A stretch of 23,325 bases of DNA from Thiopontia sp964415865 (GCA_964415865.1 CAYQBY010000025.1:1-23325), one strand, 5' to 3'; numbered from the stretch's first letter, positions 1 to 7,513 are shown. Made by a program: numbers and translations. The notes: generated by a model not told the origin, from the sequence alone.

Positions 1-109
1 TTACCCTTCACAACATCCATCTACCAATCCTGTCACGAAGGTCTCTTCTTGGCTGAAGTCAGTCTTTATTCAGCTAGTGGTTTTCGGTTTTTTGCTATCA
101 AAAGCAATA

Positions 110-247
110 TTATGCAGATAGTCTGGCGCTTACAAGCCTATTGAGAATAACGCCCTGCTCAGCAGCATCTAATGCAAGGTGACGATGTACTTTTGATGGT
201 ATGCACACCTGAAATTTTCCACTGTAACTGTCATGTTCCAGTCTCAT
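110..247 (-). pseudogene. HicB-like antitoxin C-terminal remnant
   Basis: About 45 residues resemble the C-terminal ribbon-helix-helix part of HicB-family antitoxins: a YSGKFQV strand, then IPSKVHRHLALDAAEQGVIL, then an NRLVSARLS helix. That strand-helix-helix pattern (SGKF-V-P-LH-LA-A-G-SLN-V---L) is typical of the DNA-binding tail of HicB. The larger N-terminal HicB domain is absent, and no HicA toxin is visible nearby. The frame opens with an ATG that overlaps the last codons of psiE in another frame, and no ribosome binding site precedes it. I read it as the surviving end of a deleted toxin-antitoxin module, though a short functional DNA-binding protein cannot be excluded. Positions 1-109 hold no supportable gene. 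Confidence 0.5.
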
Positions 248-641
248 CCTGGGATGAGTAGCGATTTGAGCTGTACTGTAGAACCAGCACGGCGACACTC
301 AGAATGAAGATCGATCCTGATATCACCATAATATGGTCTAGTGCCATGGTCTTGATATCGATTGCCAGATAACGGGTCATGGCGGTAATGGTTATAAAGA
401 GAAGAAAAATAACCGGAATTCGGTGGGTACGGAAAAAAACACCAATCATCGCCCCCAATTCGAGATAGATGAAAAGCAACAGGATATCACTCAGTGAGGC
501 ATAACCCTGCTCCATAATGGAGATGTACTCTGTAATAGCTGACCAGGCAATTGTGCCACCAACAACAAAGAGTCCTAGGAGATGAAAAATCTCTACAATA
601 CTGTCACCAACCCTTACCACCCCGGAAAACCTGTCTCTCAT
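231..641 (-). CDS. psiE: PsiE-family membrane protein
   Basis: A 136-residue inner-membrane protein with about four hydrophobic segments. It carries the PsiE-family block LELGAMIGVFFRTHRIPVIFLLFITITAMTRYLAI, where an acidic residue sits inside a membrane helix followed by a conserved R-T-H-R-P loop. PsiE was named in E. coli as a phosphate-starvation-inducible protein; its biochemical role is unknown. Length fits the family. The start is the ATG at 639-641, preceded by AAGAGG eight bases upstream and by an in-frame stop. It is divergent from the cytochrome c gene, and an FNR box lies between them where it would overlap this gene's likely -35 element. The 3' end overlaps a HicB remnant. No Pho box was recognised. 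Confidence 0.8.
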   Translation of the reverse strand: MRDRFSGVVRVGDSIVEIFHLLGLFVVGGTIAWSAITEYISIMEQGYASLSDILLLFIYLELGAMIGVFFRTHRIPVIFLLFITITAMTRYLAIDIKTMALDHIMVISGSIFILSVAVLVLQYSSNRYSSQDETGT

Positions 642-690
642 GGCTCAAACCTCTTGTGTAACTACGTTAAACAGTTCATTTTTACTCCTC

Positions 691-723
691 TTTATAGTAT
701 CATAGACTTTTGATATTTATCAA
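691..723 (-). promoter_or_regulatory. Candidate psiE promoter overlapped by the FNR box
   Basis: On the minus strand TTGATA (723-718) is followed after 18 bases by TACTAT (699-694). The -35 element lies wholly inside the FNR box, so an anaerobically bound FNR/ANR would be expected to block this promoter while activating the opposite one. This is inference from position only; the -10 match is modest. Confidence 0.35.
710..723 (+). promoter_or_regulatory. FNR/ANR box, perfect consensus
   Basis: TTGATATTTATCAA matches the FNR/ANR consensus TTGAT-N4-ATCAA at all ten defined positions. Its centre is 716.5. A class II FNR promoter (centre at -41.5) would start at 758 with a -10 element at 746-751, and that hexamer is TCTAAT (five of six to TATAAT). 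The leader would be only seven bases, keeping AGGA in front of the cytochrome ATG. The box therefore most likely activates the cytochrome c/DUF302 pair under low oxygen. Confidence 0.7.
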
Positions 724-745
724 AAACACATAAAACAATTTAACT

Positions 746-751
746 TCTAAT
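746..751 (+). promoter_or_regulatory. -10 element of class II FNR promoter
   Basis: TCTAAT sits exactly 22.5 to 28 bases beyond the upstream edge of the FNR half-site pair, the position expected for -12 to -7 when the box is centred at -41.5. No good -35 is needed at such promoters. Predicted start is A758. Confidence 0.5.
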
Positions 752-764
752 CTAGGGAGGATCC

Positions 765-1379
765 ATGAATTTGAAGAAGACTCTGGTTGCAGCAACAATC
801 CTGCTGCTCCCATTTACCATGCATGCCGCAGATCTTGAAAACGGAGAGAAGCTCAGCCGTAGCTGTGCACTCTGCCACGGAAAATATATGCAGGGCGTTG
901 CTGGTGACCTATATCCACGTCTAGCTGGACTACCAAGCGGATATATCGAGAATGAACTACACCGACTAAAGGATGGCCGCCGTGAGGCTCACCTCCCTAT
1001 GTTGATCACCAGTATGGTTGATACACTGAGTGAAGGTGACATGTCTGATATCAGTGCATACCTTGAGCATATGCCGGTTCCTACTGCCCATAGACGTGGA
1101 ATCCCAAATTCAAAGGGAAATGCATCTGCAGGCAAGAATGTCTATGTCAATGAAGAGTGTGACAGCTGTCACCGCAAGGATGGATCAGGCAAGGCAAAGA
1201 AGGGAATCCCTCCTCTGAAAGGTCAACATACGGACTACCTGTTCAAGCAGATGAAGGACTTCAAGGAGATCGCCCGCATCCATGATGGGGAAGATGAAAA
1301 GGAGGACAGCAGCTTTGTTAATATGAGTGATATGATGCTGCGTGATCTTGTCGCCTACTTCTCAACCATGGATGACTAA
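765..1379 (+). CDS. Di-haem c-type cytochrome (cytochrome c4-like)
   Basis: A 204-residue exported electron carrier. Residues 1-21 form a signal peptide (MNLKKTL, hydrophobic core, MHA cleavage site). Two haem c sites are visible: CALCH at about 34-38 and CDSCH at about 132-136, each in a domain of roughly 90 residues, the tandem layout of cytochrome c4. Met residues near the end of each domain (LPMLITSM; VNMSDMM) are candidate axial ligands. Proteins of this type carry electrons in the periplasm to terminal oxidases or reductases. The start ATG follows GGGAGG with five bases spacing. An FNR box lies just upstream, and a DUF302 gene follows after 17 bases, probably in one transcript. It may be a donor to the nearby cbb3 oxidase, but this is inference. 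Confidence 0.88.
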   Translation: MNLKKTLVAATILLLPFTMHAADLENGEKLSRSCALCHGKYMQGVAGDLYPRLAGLPSGYIENELHRLKDGRREAHLPMLITSMVDTLSEGDMSDISAYLEHMPVPTAHRRGIPNSKGNASAGKNVYVNEECDSCHRKDGSGKAKKGIPPLKGQHTDYLFKQMKDFKEIARIHDGEDEKEDSSFVNMSDMMLRDLVAYFSTMDD

Positions 1380-1396
1380 CAAGGAGGATACAAACA

Positions 1397-1900
1397 ATGA
1401 AAATCAAAAATATTTTATTTACTGCAGTACTAGCCCTATTCTTCTCAACTGTATCAATCGCAGAGGAGTCAAGTGTTGGTATTTTCAATGTTGAGCAATC
1501 TGTTATCAAGATTGCCCTGCGTGACGGAGTATCAACACAGGATGCTATCGATGCAATGATGTCAAAGGCAAACGCTCTGAATATGAAGAGCGTGGGAAGA
1601 CAGAATGTATCTGCTGAGCTAAACGCACGTGGCAGCAATGCACGTCACCTGGAGATCTTCCAGTTCTGTCGCCCTGCAGATGCACGCATCATGGCTGACT
1701 TTAATGTTGTGTATGCCGCCTATATGCCTTGCCGTATTGCAATGGTTGAGGATACCAATGGTCGTATCTGGCTTATCACTTTAAATCTGGATATGCTGAT
1801 TGAGGATATGGTACTTCCAGATGATATCTACACTCTGGCTATCAAAACCAACAGTAATATGCTGACTATCATGTCAGCTGCTGCAACTGGTGAGTTTTAA
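1397..1900 (+). CDS. Exported DUF302 protein
   Basis: A 167-residue protein with a signal peptide (MKIKNILFTAVLALFFSTVSIA, cleaved near 22). The rest matches the DUF302 pattern: an N-terminal helix with D-A-M-K-A repeats (about 47-60), an LEIFQFCRPADARIMADFN segment (about 84-102), then AYMPCRIAMVEDTNGRIWLITLNLDMLI (about 107-135). Two cysteines, one in FCR and one in PCR, are conserved-looking. The biochemical function of DUF302 is unknown. It begins 17 bases after the cytochrome stop behind AAGGAGG, so translation should be efficient and the pair is probably co-transcribed. Linkage with a cytochrome under an FNR box suggests a redox or low-oxygen role. Its 3' end is followed by a repeat whose hairpins may stop transcription. 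Confidence 0.8.
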   Translation: MKIKNILFTAVLALFFSTVSIAEESSVGIFNVEQSVIKIALRDGVSTQDAIDAMMSKANALNMKSVGRQNVSAELNARGSNARHLEIFQFCRPADARIMADFNVVYAAYMPCRIAMVEDTNGRIWLITLNLDMLIEDMVLPDDIYTLAIKTNSNMLTIMSAAATGEF

Positions 1901-1916
1901 CCGGCTATACAGCTAT

Positions 1917-2029
1917 GGAACCTCTGAAAAACTCCAACATTCGTCATTCCCACGAAAGTGGGAATCTAGTTATCAAATAGTTACTGGATCCCCGCCTGCG
2001 CGGGGATGACTTATTCAGAGCTTTCCTAA
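1917..2029. repeat. MITE/REP-like hairpin repeat, copy 1
   Basis: A repeat of about 110 bases between convergent genes. It contains two perfect hairpins: TTCCCAC-GAAA-GTGGGAA (1947-1964) and ATCCCCGC-CTGC-GCGGGGAT (1988-2007). Outer inverted ends are present (CTCTGAA at 1923-1929 and TTCAGAG at 2014-2020). The motif CGTCATTCCC...GGATCCCCGC...GCGGGGATGAC is a widespread style of interspersed repeat in gammaproteobacteria. A second, shorter relative lies in the opposite orientation at 17801-17877. The hairpins could work as a bidirectional transcription stop between the DUF302 gene and the ccoS operon. Confidence 0.75.
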
Positions 2030-2033
2030 AACT

Positions 2034-2486
2034 TTATGCTTCTCCGTTTCCTGCTCTGCCGATGGCAGCAGTAGACATTACAAAGGTTACCAGTACCAAT
2101 ACAATTGCCGGCATCACGGCTACTCTGGTCAAGGCAACAAATGCTATGGAGTCTGCATCCACAAAGAGGCGAACCAGCCCAATCAATATTGCAACAGTTA
2201 GATACCCAATATAGAGCCAGCGAAATCTCTTCAACGCCTGTTCCCAGTGCCCTCTCACCCAGTCATCTCTATTGCTACTCAAGACTGATACAGTTTTTCT
2301 ATAATAGATAACCAACATCGTACTGGAGATTATCGGCACCACCATACCCCAATATCCAAGACCAAATGCAAGCCCGCCTGGCACTGCCAATAGGTGGAAG
2401 AAGATAAGGTTGAGGACAAACAGTTCGTGAGGACGTTTACCTGCACTGTTCTCTTCCCCACTTTTTTCTTTATGCTGTGGGCTCAC
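2034..2486 (-). CDS. Conserved-type membrane protein, last gene of ccoGHIS operon
   Basis: A 150-residue protein I do not recognise. It begins with a charged, probably cytoplasmic stretch (about 1-20), then has four likely membrane segments: about 22-42 and 45-62, then, after a polar loop with a DDWVRGHWEQALKRFRW motif, about 92-108 and 118-142. The start ATG overlaps the ccoS stop by four bases (ATGA), so the two are translationally coupled and the gene belongs to the cbb3 assembly operon. Position suggests a role in oxidase assembly, copper handling or a linked membrane function, but no motif proves this. It ends just before the hairpin repeat. Confidence 0.7.
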   Translation of the reverse strand: MSPQHKEKSGEENSAGKRPHELFVLNLIFFHLLAVPGGLAFGLGYWGMVVPIISSTMLVIYYRKTVSVLSSNRDDWVRGHWEQALKRFRWLYIGYLTVAILIGLVRLFVDADSIAFVALTRVAVMPAIVLVLVTFVMSTAAIGRAGNGEA

Positions 2487-2707
2487 GTAGATGATCCTTT
2501 TTTATTTGTACTATCACCGTCATTACTGGAGGGCTGTTCTGCTTCAGGTTCTGGAGCATCTGGCATCATGTCATCATCCATCAAGATCCTTGCACCATCT
2601 CCCTCAAGATCATCATACTGCCCCTTGCGAATTGCAATCACCAGTACGGCGACCAGGATAACTCCCATCAGAATCATCCCTGGTATCAATACGTAAATAA
2701 CTTCCAT
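2483..2707 (-). CDS. ccoS: cbb3 oxidase maturation protein CcoS
   Basis: A 74-residue protein with one N-terminal membrane helix (about 3-26) followed by RKGQYDDLEGDGARIL, the CcoS hallmark (G-Q-Y-D-D-L-E-G-x-x-x-R-I-L). The C-terminal tail is acidic and low in complexity, and a little longer than usual. CcoS is required for inserting haem/copper cofactors into the cbb3 catalytic subunit. It starts two bases after the ccoI stop and its stop overlaps the next gene, consistent with a tightly coupled ccoGHIS operon. Confidence 0.93.
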   Translation of the reverse strand: MEVIYVLIPGMILMGVILVAVLVIAIRKGQYDDLEGDGARILMDDDMMPDAPEPEAEQPSSNDGDSTNKKGSST

Positions 2708-2709
2708 TA

Positions 2710-5187
2710 CTAATCTTTTCCTCTACCAGACTTTATCTCTGTACGAATTCTGGCTGCATTACCAATAACCAACAGCGAACTTACCGGCATCGAGACCGCA
2801 GCTACCAGTGGTGTTATCAGAGCCATCATAGCTAGTGGCACCATTATTATATTGTAGGCAATGGAGATTCCAATATTCTGACGAATGGTTCGCAGGGTTC
2901 GTTGTGACAAGCGGTTAGCCAGCTCCACCTGCTCCAGCTCACTACTTAACAGCACTATATCTGCACTCTCAACGGAGACATCAGTACCAGACCCCATGGC
3001 AATACCAACATCGGCCATGGCCAGGGCTGGCGCATCATTGATTCCATCACCAACCATGGCTACCTGTGCTCCATCATCCTGCAGGGCACGGATTACGGCA
3101 GCCTTCTCGTCTGGAAGCACCTCGGCAATCACCTCCATCTCCTCCCCCAAATCTGCAACTATCGACTCTGCAACCTTGCGGCGATCTCCTGTCAAGAGTG
3201 ACAATCTCATACCCTGTTGATGCAACCGTCTCAATAGTGATGTTGCCCCAGGGCGTGGCTTGTCAGCCAGAGATATTGCCCCCACACAACCCCCTGCAAC
3301 CGATAAAAATAGCACGCTTTCTGCCCGTGACTCACATTCAGAGGCAAACCTTATAATATCAGCCCGACAGGAGACCCCGTTTCTTTCCATCCATAATGCG
3401 GTACCCAACAGAGACTCTCTACCCTCAACAACACCAGCGACACCTGAGCCTGGACTATAGGTAAAGTTGCTGACCACACTCTCTCTTCCAGCCGCACCTC
3501 CCAACTCTTGTGTTGCCCTCTGGATGACAGCCTTGGCTACTGGATGTTCAGAATAACGCTCCAGGGCATAGGCAACACGATAAAATTGCTCACTATCCCA
3601 CCCATCTTCAAGATGAATCTCTCTAACACTCAACCTGCCCTCTGTTAAGGTACCTGTCTTGTCAAATACGATATGTCTGATGGATGAGAGCATCTCCAGC
3701 ACCCCTCCATTCTTTATCAAGACCCCATGTCTGGCACCAACCCCTGATGCGACCGCAATTGCCATTGGGGTTGCCAGACCAAATGCACATGGACATGTAA
3801 TAATCAGTACTGAGGTTGCCGCCATTAGGGCTTTCTCAAAATCTGTCCCCACCCAAAAGAGAAAAGTTACCGTTCCAAGAAATAGGGTTGCCGAAATAAA
3901 CCAGGGCACAATCTTGTCTGCCGTACATTGAATTGGGGCTCTGGAACTCTGTGCATCCTCAACCAAATTAATAATCTTGCCAAGTGCACTATTTTTCAGC
4001 ACAGCAGTCACTCTGAGCTTTATCGCTCCATGCCCATTGACTGTGCCGGCATAGAGCAGATCACCTACACTTTTGGAAACAGGCAGTGATTCACCACTCA
4101 ACATTGCCTCATCAACCTCACTCCTCCCATCAACCAGCTCACCATCTACCGGAATTCGTTGACCTGGCTTCACCAGCACCATATCCCCAACCACCAGGGA
4201 ACGTACTGGAACCACCTCTTCCATACTGTCCCTTATCACAGTTGCTACACGAGGCTGCAGATCCATTAAGCGCTGGGTTGATGAGACCGCCTTGCGTTTT
4301 GCTGCAGACTCCAGATAGCGCCCGATAAGAATCACAAAGATAAAGTTAACAACAGTATCAAAATAGACCTCTCCAACCTGACTGCCGTTAACTGTTATAT
4401 AGGTTGAATATAGATATGTAGTAACTGCCCCAATCGCTATGGGGAGATCCATGGTCAGATGGCGCGCCACCAGTCCGGTCCATGCCCCCCTTAAGAATGG
4501 ATACCCTGAATAGAGCAGTGTCGGGGTTGCCAGAGCAAACCCAAGCCAGTGAAACCAGCTTCTGAACTCTCCCTGATCCGCTCCACTATAGAGCGCAATC
4601 GATATCCAGAGCAGATTCATCATCGCAAAACCGGCAAATACCAGACGGTACAAGAGTGAACGATCTCTCTTTCTTAGTCTGCCCTCAGCGGTCTCAGGGT
4701 CAAACGGAACTGCAACATACCCAATATGTGAGAGGCGTTGAATCAGCTCTGATAACTTAACCTGTGATTGATCCCAACGCAGGTGCAGACGTTTCCCCGT
4801 CAGGTTAACCTGCGCAGAAATGACCCCGGAAATTGGTGTCAGAGTTCGCTCTATCAACCAGACACAGGCGGCACAGTGGATCCCTTCCACCAGCAGATTG
4901 ATCTCACTAATATTGCCGTCACTACTGACATACTCCTGCTGTATCTCTTCAAGATCAAACAGTGCTGCATCTTCAGAGAGTTCTGGTGGAGGAGCAAGCA
5001 GGGATCCTTCTGGGGTACGATCATAAAAACCCTCCATGCCTGAGTCATAAATAACCTGGCACACACTTTTGCACCCATGACAGCAGAAGGATTGATTCTC
5101 TCCCTTGACAGAAGCAGAGATCAATTCTCCATCAGCAACAGGGAGACCGCAGTGGAAACAGTCGCCTACCTCAGAGTGTCCACTCAT
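2710..5187 (-). CDS. ccoI: CcoI/FixI copper-transporting P1B-type ATPase
   Basis: An 825-residue ATPase that supplies copper for the CuB site of cbb3 oxidase. Domains in order: an N-terminal Cys cluster (CFHCGLP at 10-16, CCHGCKSVC at 35-43) typical of CcoI/FixI; a heavy-metal domain with GIHCAAC (metal ligands C105 and C108); transmembrane helices from about 178; the TGES-type actuator loop LSGES near 363; the intramembrane copper motif CPC at 465-467; the phosphorylation site DKTGT at 509; and GDGINDAP in the hinge. All catalytic residues are present and the length is normal. It lies 12 bases after ccoH and two before ccoS. A simple CopA exporter is less likely given the Cys-rich N-terminus and context. 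Confidence 0.96.
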   Translation of the reverse strand: MSGHSEVGDCFHCGLPVADGELISASVKGENQSFCCHGCKSVCQVIYDSGMEGFYDRTPEGSLLAPPPELSEDAALFDLEEIQQEYVSSDGNISEINLLVEGIHCAACVWLIERTLTPISGVISAQVNLTGKRLHLRWDQSQVKLSELIQRLSHIGYVAVPFDPETAEGRLRKRDRSLLYRLVFAGFAMMNLLWISIALYSGADQGEFRSWFHWLGFALATPTLLYSGYPFLRGAWTGLVARHLTMDLPIAIGAVTTYLYSTYITVNGSQVGEVYFDTVVNFIFVILIGRYLESAAKRKAVSSTQRLMDLQPRVATVIRDSMEEVVPVRSLVVGDMVLVKPGQRIPVDGELVDGRSEVDEAMLSGESLPVSKSVGDLLYAGTVNGHGAIKLRVTAVLKNSALGKIINLVEDAQSSRAPIQCTADKIVPWFISATLFLGTVTFLFWVGTDFEKALMAATSVLIITCPCAFGLATPMAIAVASGVGARHGVLIKNGGVLEMLSSIRHIVFDKTGTLTEGRLSVREIHLEDGWDSEQFYRVAYALERYSEHPVAKAVIQRATQELGGAAGRESVVSNFTYSPGSGVAGVVEGRESLLGTALWMERNGVSCRADIIRFASECESRAESVLFLSVAGGCVGAISLADKPRPGATSLLRRLHQQGMRLSLLTGDRRKVAESIVADLGEEMEVIAEVLPDEKAAVIRALQDDGAQVAMVGDGINDAPALAMADVGIAMGSGTDVSVESADIVLLSSELEQVELANRLSQRTLRTIRQNIGISIAYNIIMVPLAMMALITPLVAAVSMPVSSLLVIGNAARIRTEIKSGRGKD

Positions 5188-5199
5188 GAAGAGAAATGG

Positions 5200-5736
5200 T
5201 TACCCCCCTTGCGGCTGAGGGGTGACTGCATCATCAGTTACATTAATTCTCTGTTCAACCACATAATCATCTTCCCCCTGGCTAAGAGTCAACAACAGAT
5301 CCCACACACCCTTCAACAACAAGGTATAACGTGCCTCATATAGACCTGGTGAAATCTCACTCAGGGATACAATAGAATCCTGATCTCTATCTGATGGGCG
5401 ATAGAGCTGGAGGTGGCCACTCAGCCCTCTGACTGCCTCACCATCCCTGTTGGTAACCACCACCTTCAGGGTTGCAGGTCTGGCAACAACTACCTCACCT
5501 GAATCCATGGAGACATCCCAGCCCAACCTTTTGCGGGCCTCAGTCAACTGGATTACTCGTCTCTCGTAATCCCTGCCCTGCTCATAGTAATCATCCTTTA
5601 CCAGACCAGGAGTGGTCTTGAATGCAGTAATAATCATTCCGCCATTAACTACCAGAACCAGTAACAGCAGGGCAATCCACCCTACAACCCATGGATTACG
5701 AAAGGCCCGCTTATTTGATTGAGACAAAAAACTCAT
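5200..5736 (-). CDS. ccoH: CcoH/FixH family cbb3 assembly protein
   Basis: A 178-residue membrane-anchored protein. A cytoplasmic start (MSFLSQSNKRAFRNP) precedes one transmembrane helix (about 15-40) containing the FixH-typical WVVGWIALLLLVLVVNGGMI. After it come VKDDYYEQGRDYERRV (the YYE-G-Y segment conserved in FixH) and a beta-rich periplasmic domain. FixH/CcoH helps assemble the cbb3 complex and interacts with its core subunit. The start ATG follows AGGA at seven bases. It lies 21 bases after ccoG and 12 before ccoI in the same operon. Confidence 0.93.
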   Translation of the reverse strand: MSFLSQSNKRAFRNPWVVGWIALLLLVLVVNGGMIITAFKTTPGLVKDDYYEQGRDYERRVIQLTEARKRLGWDVSMDSGEVVVARPATLKVVVTNRDGEAVRGLSGHLQLYRPSDRDQDSIVSLSEISPGLYEARYTLLLKGVWDLLLTLSQGEDDYVVEQRINVTDDAVTPQPQGG

Positions 5737-5757
5737 AACTCTTTTCCTGATTTATTG

Positions 5758-7176
5758 CTAACGTGGCCCCAGAAACATACTCTCATATCTTGATGTAAGT
5801 TCCGGTTTCTCCACACCTTTGAGGTTGAAGTAGACTGGAGTGGATTGTCCACTCATTGCTCTGCGGGGAAGTCTCAGATAGACAGTATATGGGGTTACTT
5901 TTCCTGGTCTCACCAGGAAGGAGTCATCTGCACCTACCAACTCAACCCCATCCAGACCATCGGTTGTTACCATCACATGCATCTCGTCATGGGTTTTGTT
6001 TAGAATCTTCAGCTCATACTTGTTCTGAATGGAGCCATTACTAAGCAACACATAAAGTGGCTGACGTTCATGCAACACCTTGATATCAAGCCCCGAGATA
6101 TTCAGCAGGCCGTAGATTATGCCGCCAAATGCGAGGGTCATTATCGTAATATAGACCAACACACGAGGACGCTTCATCAGCGGCGCTACATCCTTGCCCT
6201 CCAACGCATCAATTGACTCATAACGGATCAAGCCATGAGGCTTGTTAATCTTGTCCATAACCGAATCACAGGCATCAATACATAGTGCACAGGTAATACA
6301 TCCCTCATCAAGTCCACCTCTAATATCAACACCAGTCGGGCAGACTGCCACACACTGATTACAGTCAATGCAGTCTCCATTTCCCTCTACCGTCTCCCCC
6401 TTCTTGAGGCGACCACGCGGCTCACCACGATTAAAATCATAGGTTGGAACCAGTGATTCACGATCAAGCATAACCGCCTGAATACGGGCATATGGACAGA
6501 GCCAGAGACAGGCCTGCTCCCGCAGAAATCCTGCCAGAACATAAGTACCTACCGTAAACAGTGCCAGGGTTCCCCATTCAGTTGATGATGCAGAGAGAGT
6601 TAGATAGTCTGCCCAAAGCTGAAATACATCAGTGAACCAGGCCACAAAACTGACACCAGTCAAAACAGAGATGGCAAACCAGGCAAGATGTTTACGTATC
6701 TTTATCCATATTTTATCAACACCCCATGCTGCCTTATCCAGCTTCTTGCGTTTACCAGGAGCCCCCTCCAGCTTATCCTCAATCCAGGTAAAGGCGTCTA
6801 CCCAGATTGTCTGGAAACAGAAAAAACCACAGTAGACCCTGCCAAAAAGGGTTGTTACAACTGCAAGCAAAATTGCCAAAAAAAGTAGAACCAGAGATAG
6901 CATCCACACATCCTGCGGTAGGATTGTGATCCCAAAGATGTGGTACTGGCGTCCTGGGATATCAAATAGAATGGCCTGACTTCCATTCCAGCGCATATAT
7001 GGGCCAAAAAAGAAGATTAGCCAGGTTGATGCTGCCAGCCATTTCAGGGTACGGAACTTACCCGCCATGCGCTTGGCATGAATGGTCTCTTCACCAGTAT
7101 TGATTTTCCACTCGCCAGCCTCAGCATAGAGATCATCGGCTGCCTGACAACATTGGTCTTGTTCTCTCTCTGACAT
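5758..7176 (-). CDS. ccoG: CcoG/FixG/RdxA membrane ferredoxin, cbb3 assembly
   Basis: A 472-residue polytopic protein with two 4Fe-4S motifs: CIDCNQCVAVCP (Cys 269, 272, 275, 279) and CITCALCIDACD (Cys 293, 296, 299, 303). Membrane segments lie around 48-66, 86-110, 163-185, 203-220 and 340-358, with the membrane CGFFC (116-120) and CLWLCP (223-228) motifs seen in this family. The C-terminus is an Ig-like periplasmic domain. CcoG is reported to reduce copper(II) for cbb3 biogenesis. It heads the ccoGHIS operon. Upstream (7177-7285) is a promoter-sized gap after the terminator of the structural operon, so it probably has its own promoter; an imperfect FNR-like sequence there is too close to the start to be convincing. 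Confidence 0.95.
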   Translation of the reverse strand: MSEREQDQCCQAADDLYAEAGEWKINTGEETIHAKRMAGKFRTLKWLAASTWLIFFFGPYMRWNGSQAILFDIPGRQYHIFGITILPQDVWMLSLVLLFLAILLAVVTTLFGRVYCGFFCFQTIWVDAFTWIEDKLEGAPGKRKKLDKAAWGVDKIWIKIRKHLAWFAISVLTGVSFVAWFTDVFQLWADYLTLSASSTEWGTLALFTVGTYVLAGFLREQACLWLCPYARIQAVMLDRESLVPTYDFNRGEPRGRLKKGETVEGNGDCIDCNQCVAVCPTGVDIRGGLDEGCITCALCIDACDSVMDKINKPHGLIRYESIDALEGKDVAPLMKRPRVLVYITIMTLAFGGIIYGLLNISGLDIKVLHERQPLYVLLSNGSIQNKYELKILNKTHDEMHVMVTTDGLDGVELVGADDSFLVRPGKVTPYTVYLRLPRRAMSGQSTPVYFNLKGVEKPELTSRYESMFLGPR

Positions 7177-7285
7177 CTAAGGGATTTCCTGTCTATTACA
7201 TTTTATTGTTATCAGAAGCTGATCGTACTAACAGAATATTTCAACAATATTTCCAGCGAACTGATTTTACCACTATTACATATAT

Positions 7286-7318
7286 AAAAAGGGGGAGCAG
7301 CTCACACTACTCCCCCTT
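7286..7318 (-). terminator. Rho-independent terminator of the ccoNOQP operon
   Basis: On the minus strand AAGGGGGAG (7318-7310) pairs perfectly with CTCCCCCTT (7297-7289) across a 12-base loop, followed by a T-run (TTTTT at 7290-7286, sharing bases with the stem). It lies about 30 bases after the stop of the small gene at 7348 and ends the structural oxidase operon before the ccoG promoter region. Confidence 0.85.
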
Positions 7319-7347
7319 ATTCTGCAGACACTCTCTTCAGCTATGAA

Positions 7348-7500
7348 TCAATCTTCAGAGTGTGTTGAGTTCATTAGAGTTCGAATCTTGAACCCCAGAT
7401 AGATGGCAATAACAGCAGCAATTGCAATCGAAACAATTGAACCAACTACTACCAGATCAACATCTGCTCCAGAGAATGTATTCTTTATGATATCAATCAT
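7348..7500 (-). CDS. Small single-span membrane protein after ccoP
   Basis: A 50-residue protein starting MIDIIKNTFSGADVD and spanning the membrane once (about 17-37), with a short charged C-terminal tail. I chose the ATG at 7498-7500 because GGAGAAG lies nine bases before it; a longer frame would overlap ccoP without a ribosome site. It begins 14 bases after the ccoP stop and precedes the operon terminator, so it is the fifth cistron of the oxidase operon. Size and topology resemble accessory single-helix subunits such as CcoM of Pseudomonas stutzeri, or the DUF3149-type small proteins, but no diagnostic motif was recognised. The function is unknown; an oxidase accessory role is inferred from position. 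Confidence 0.75.
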   Translation of the reverse strand: MIDIIKNTFSGADVDLVVVGSIVSIAIAAVIAIYLGFKIRTLMNSTHSED

Positions 7501-7513
7501 CTTTCTCTTCTCC

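Noticed and set aside
1..20. Possible minus-strand gene start (ATG at 20-18 after AGGA) running out of the left edge
   Set aside because: Only six codons are inside the window, too few to support a gene.
7202..7215. FNR-like sequence TTTATTGTTATCAG before ccoG
   Set aside because: Eight of ten consensus bases, but its centre is only about 33 bases from the ccoG ATG; a class II start would fall inside the gene.
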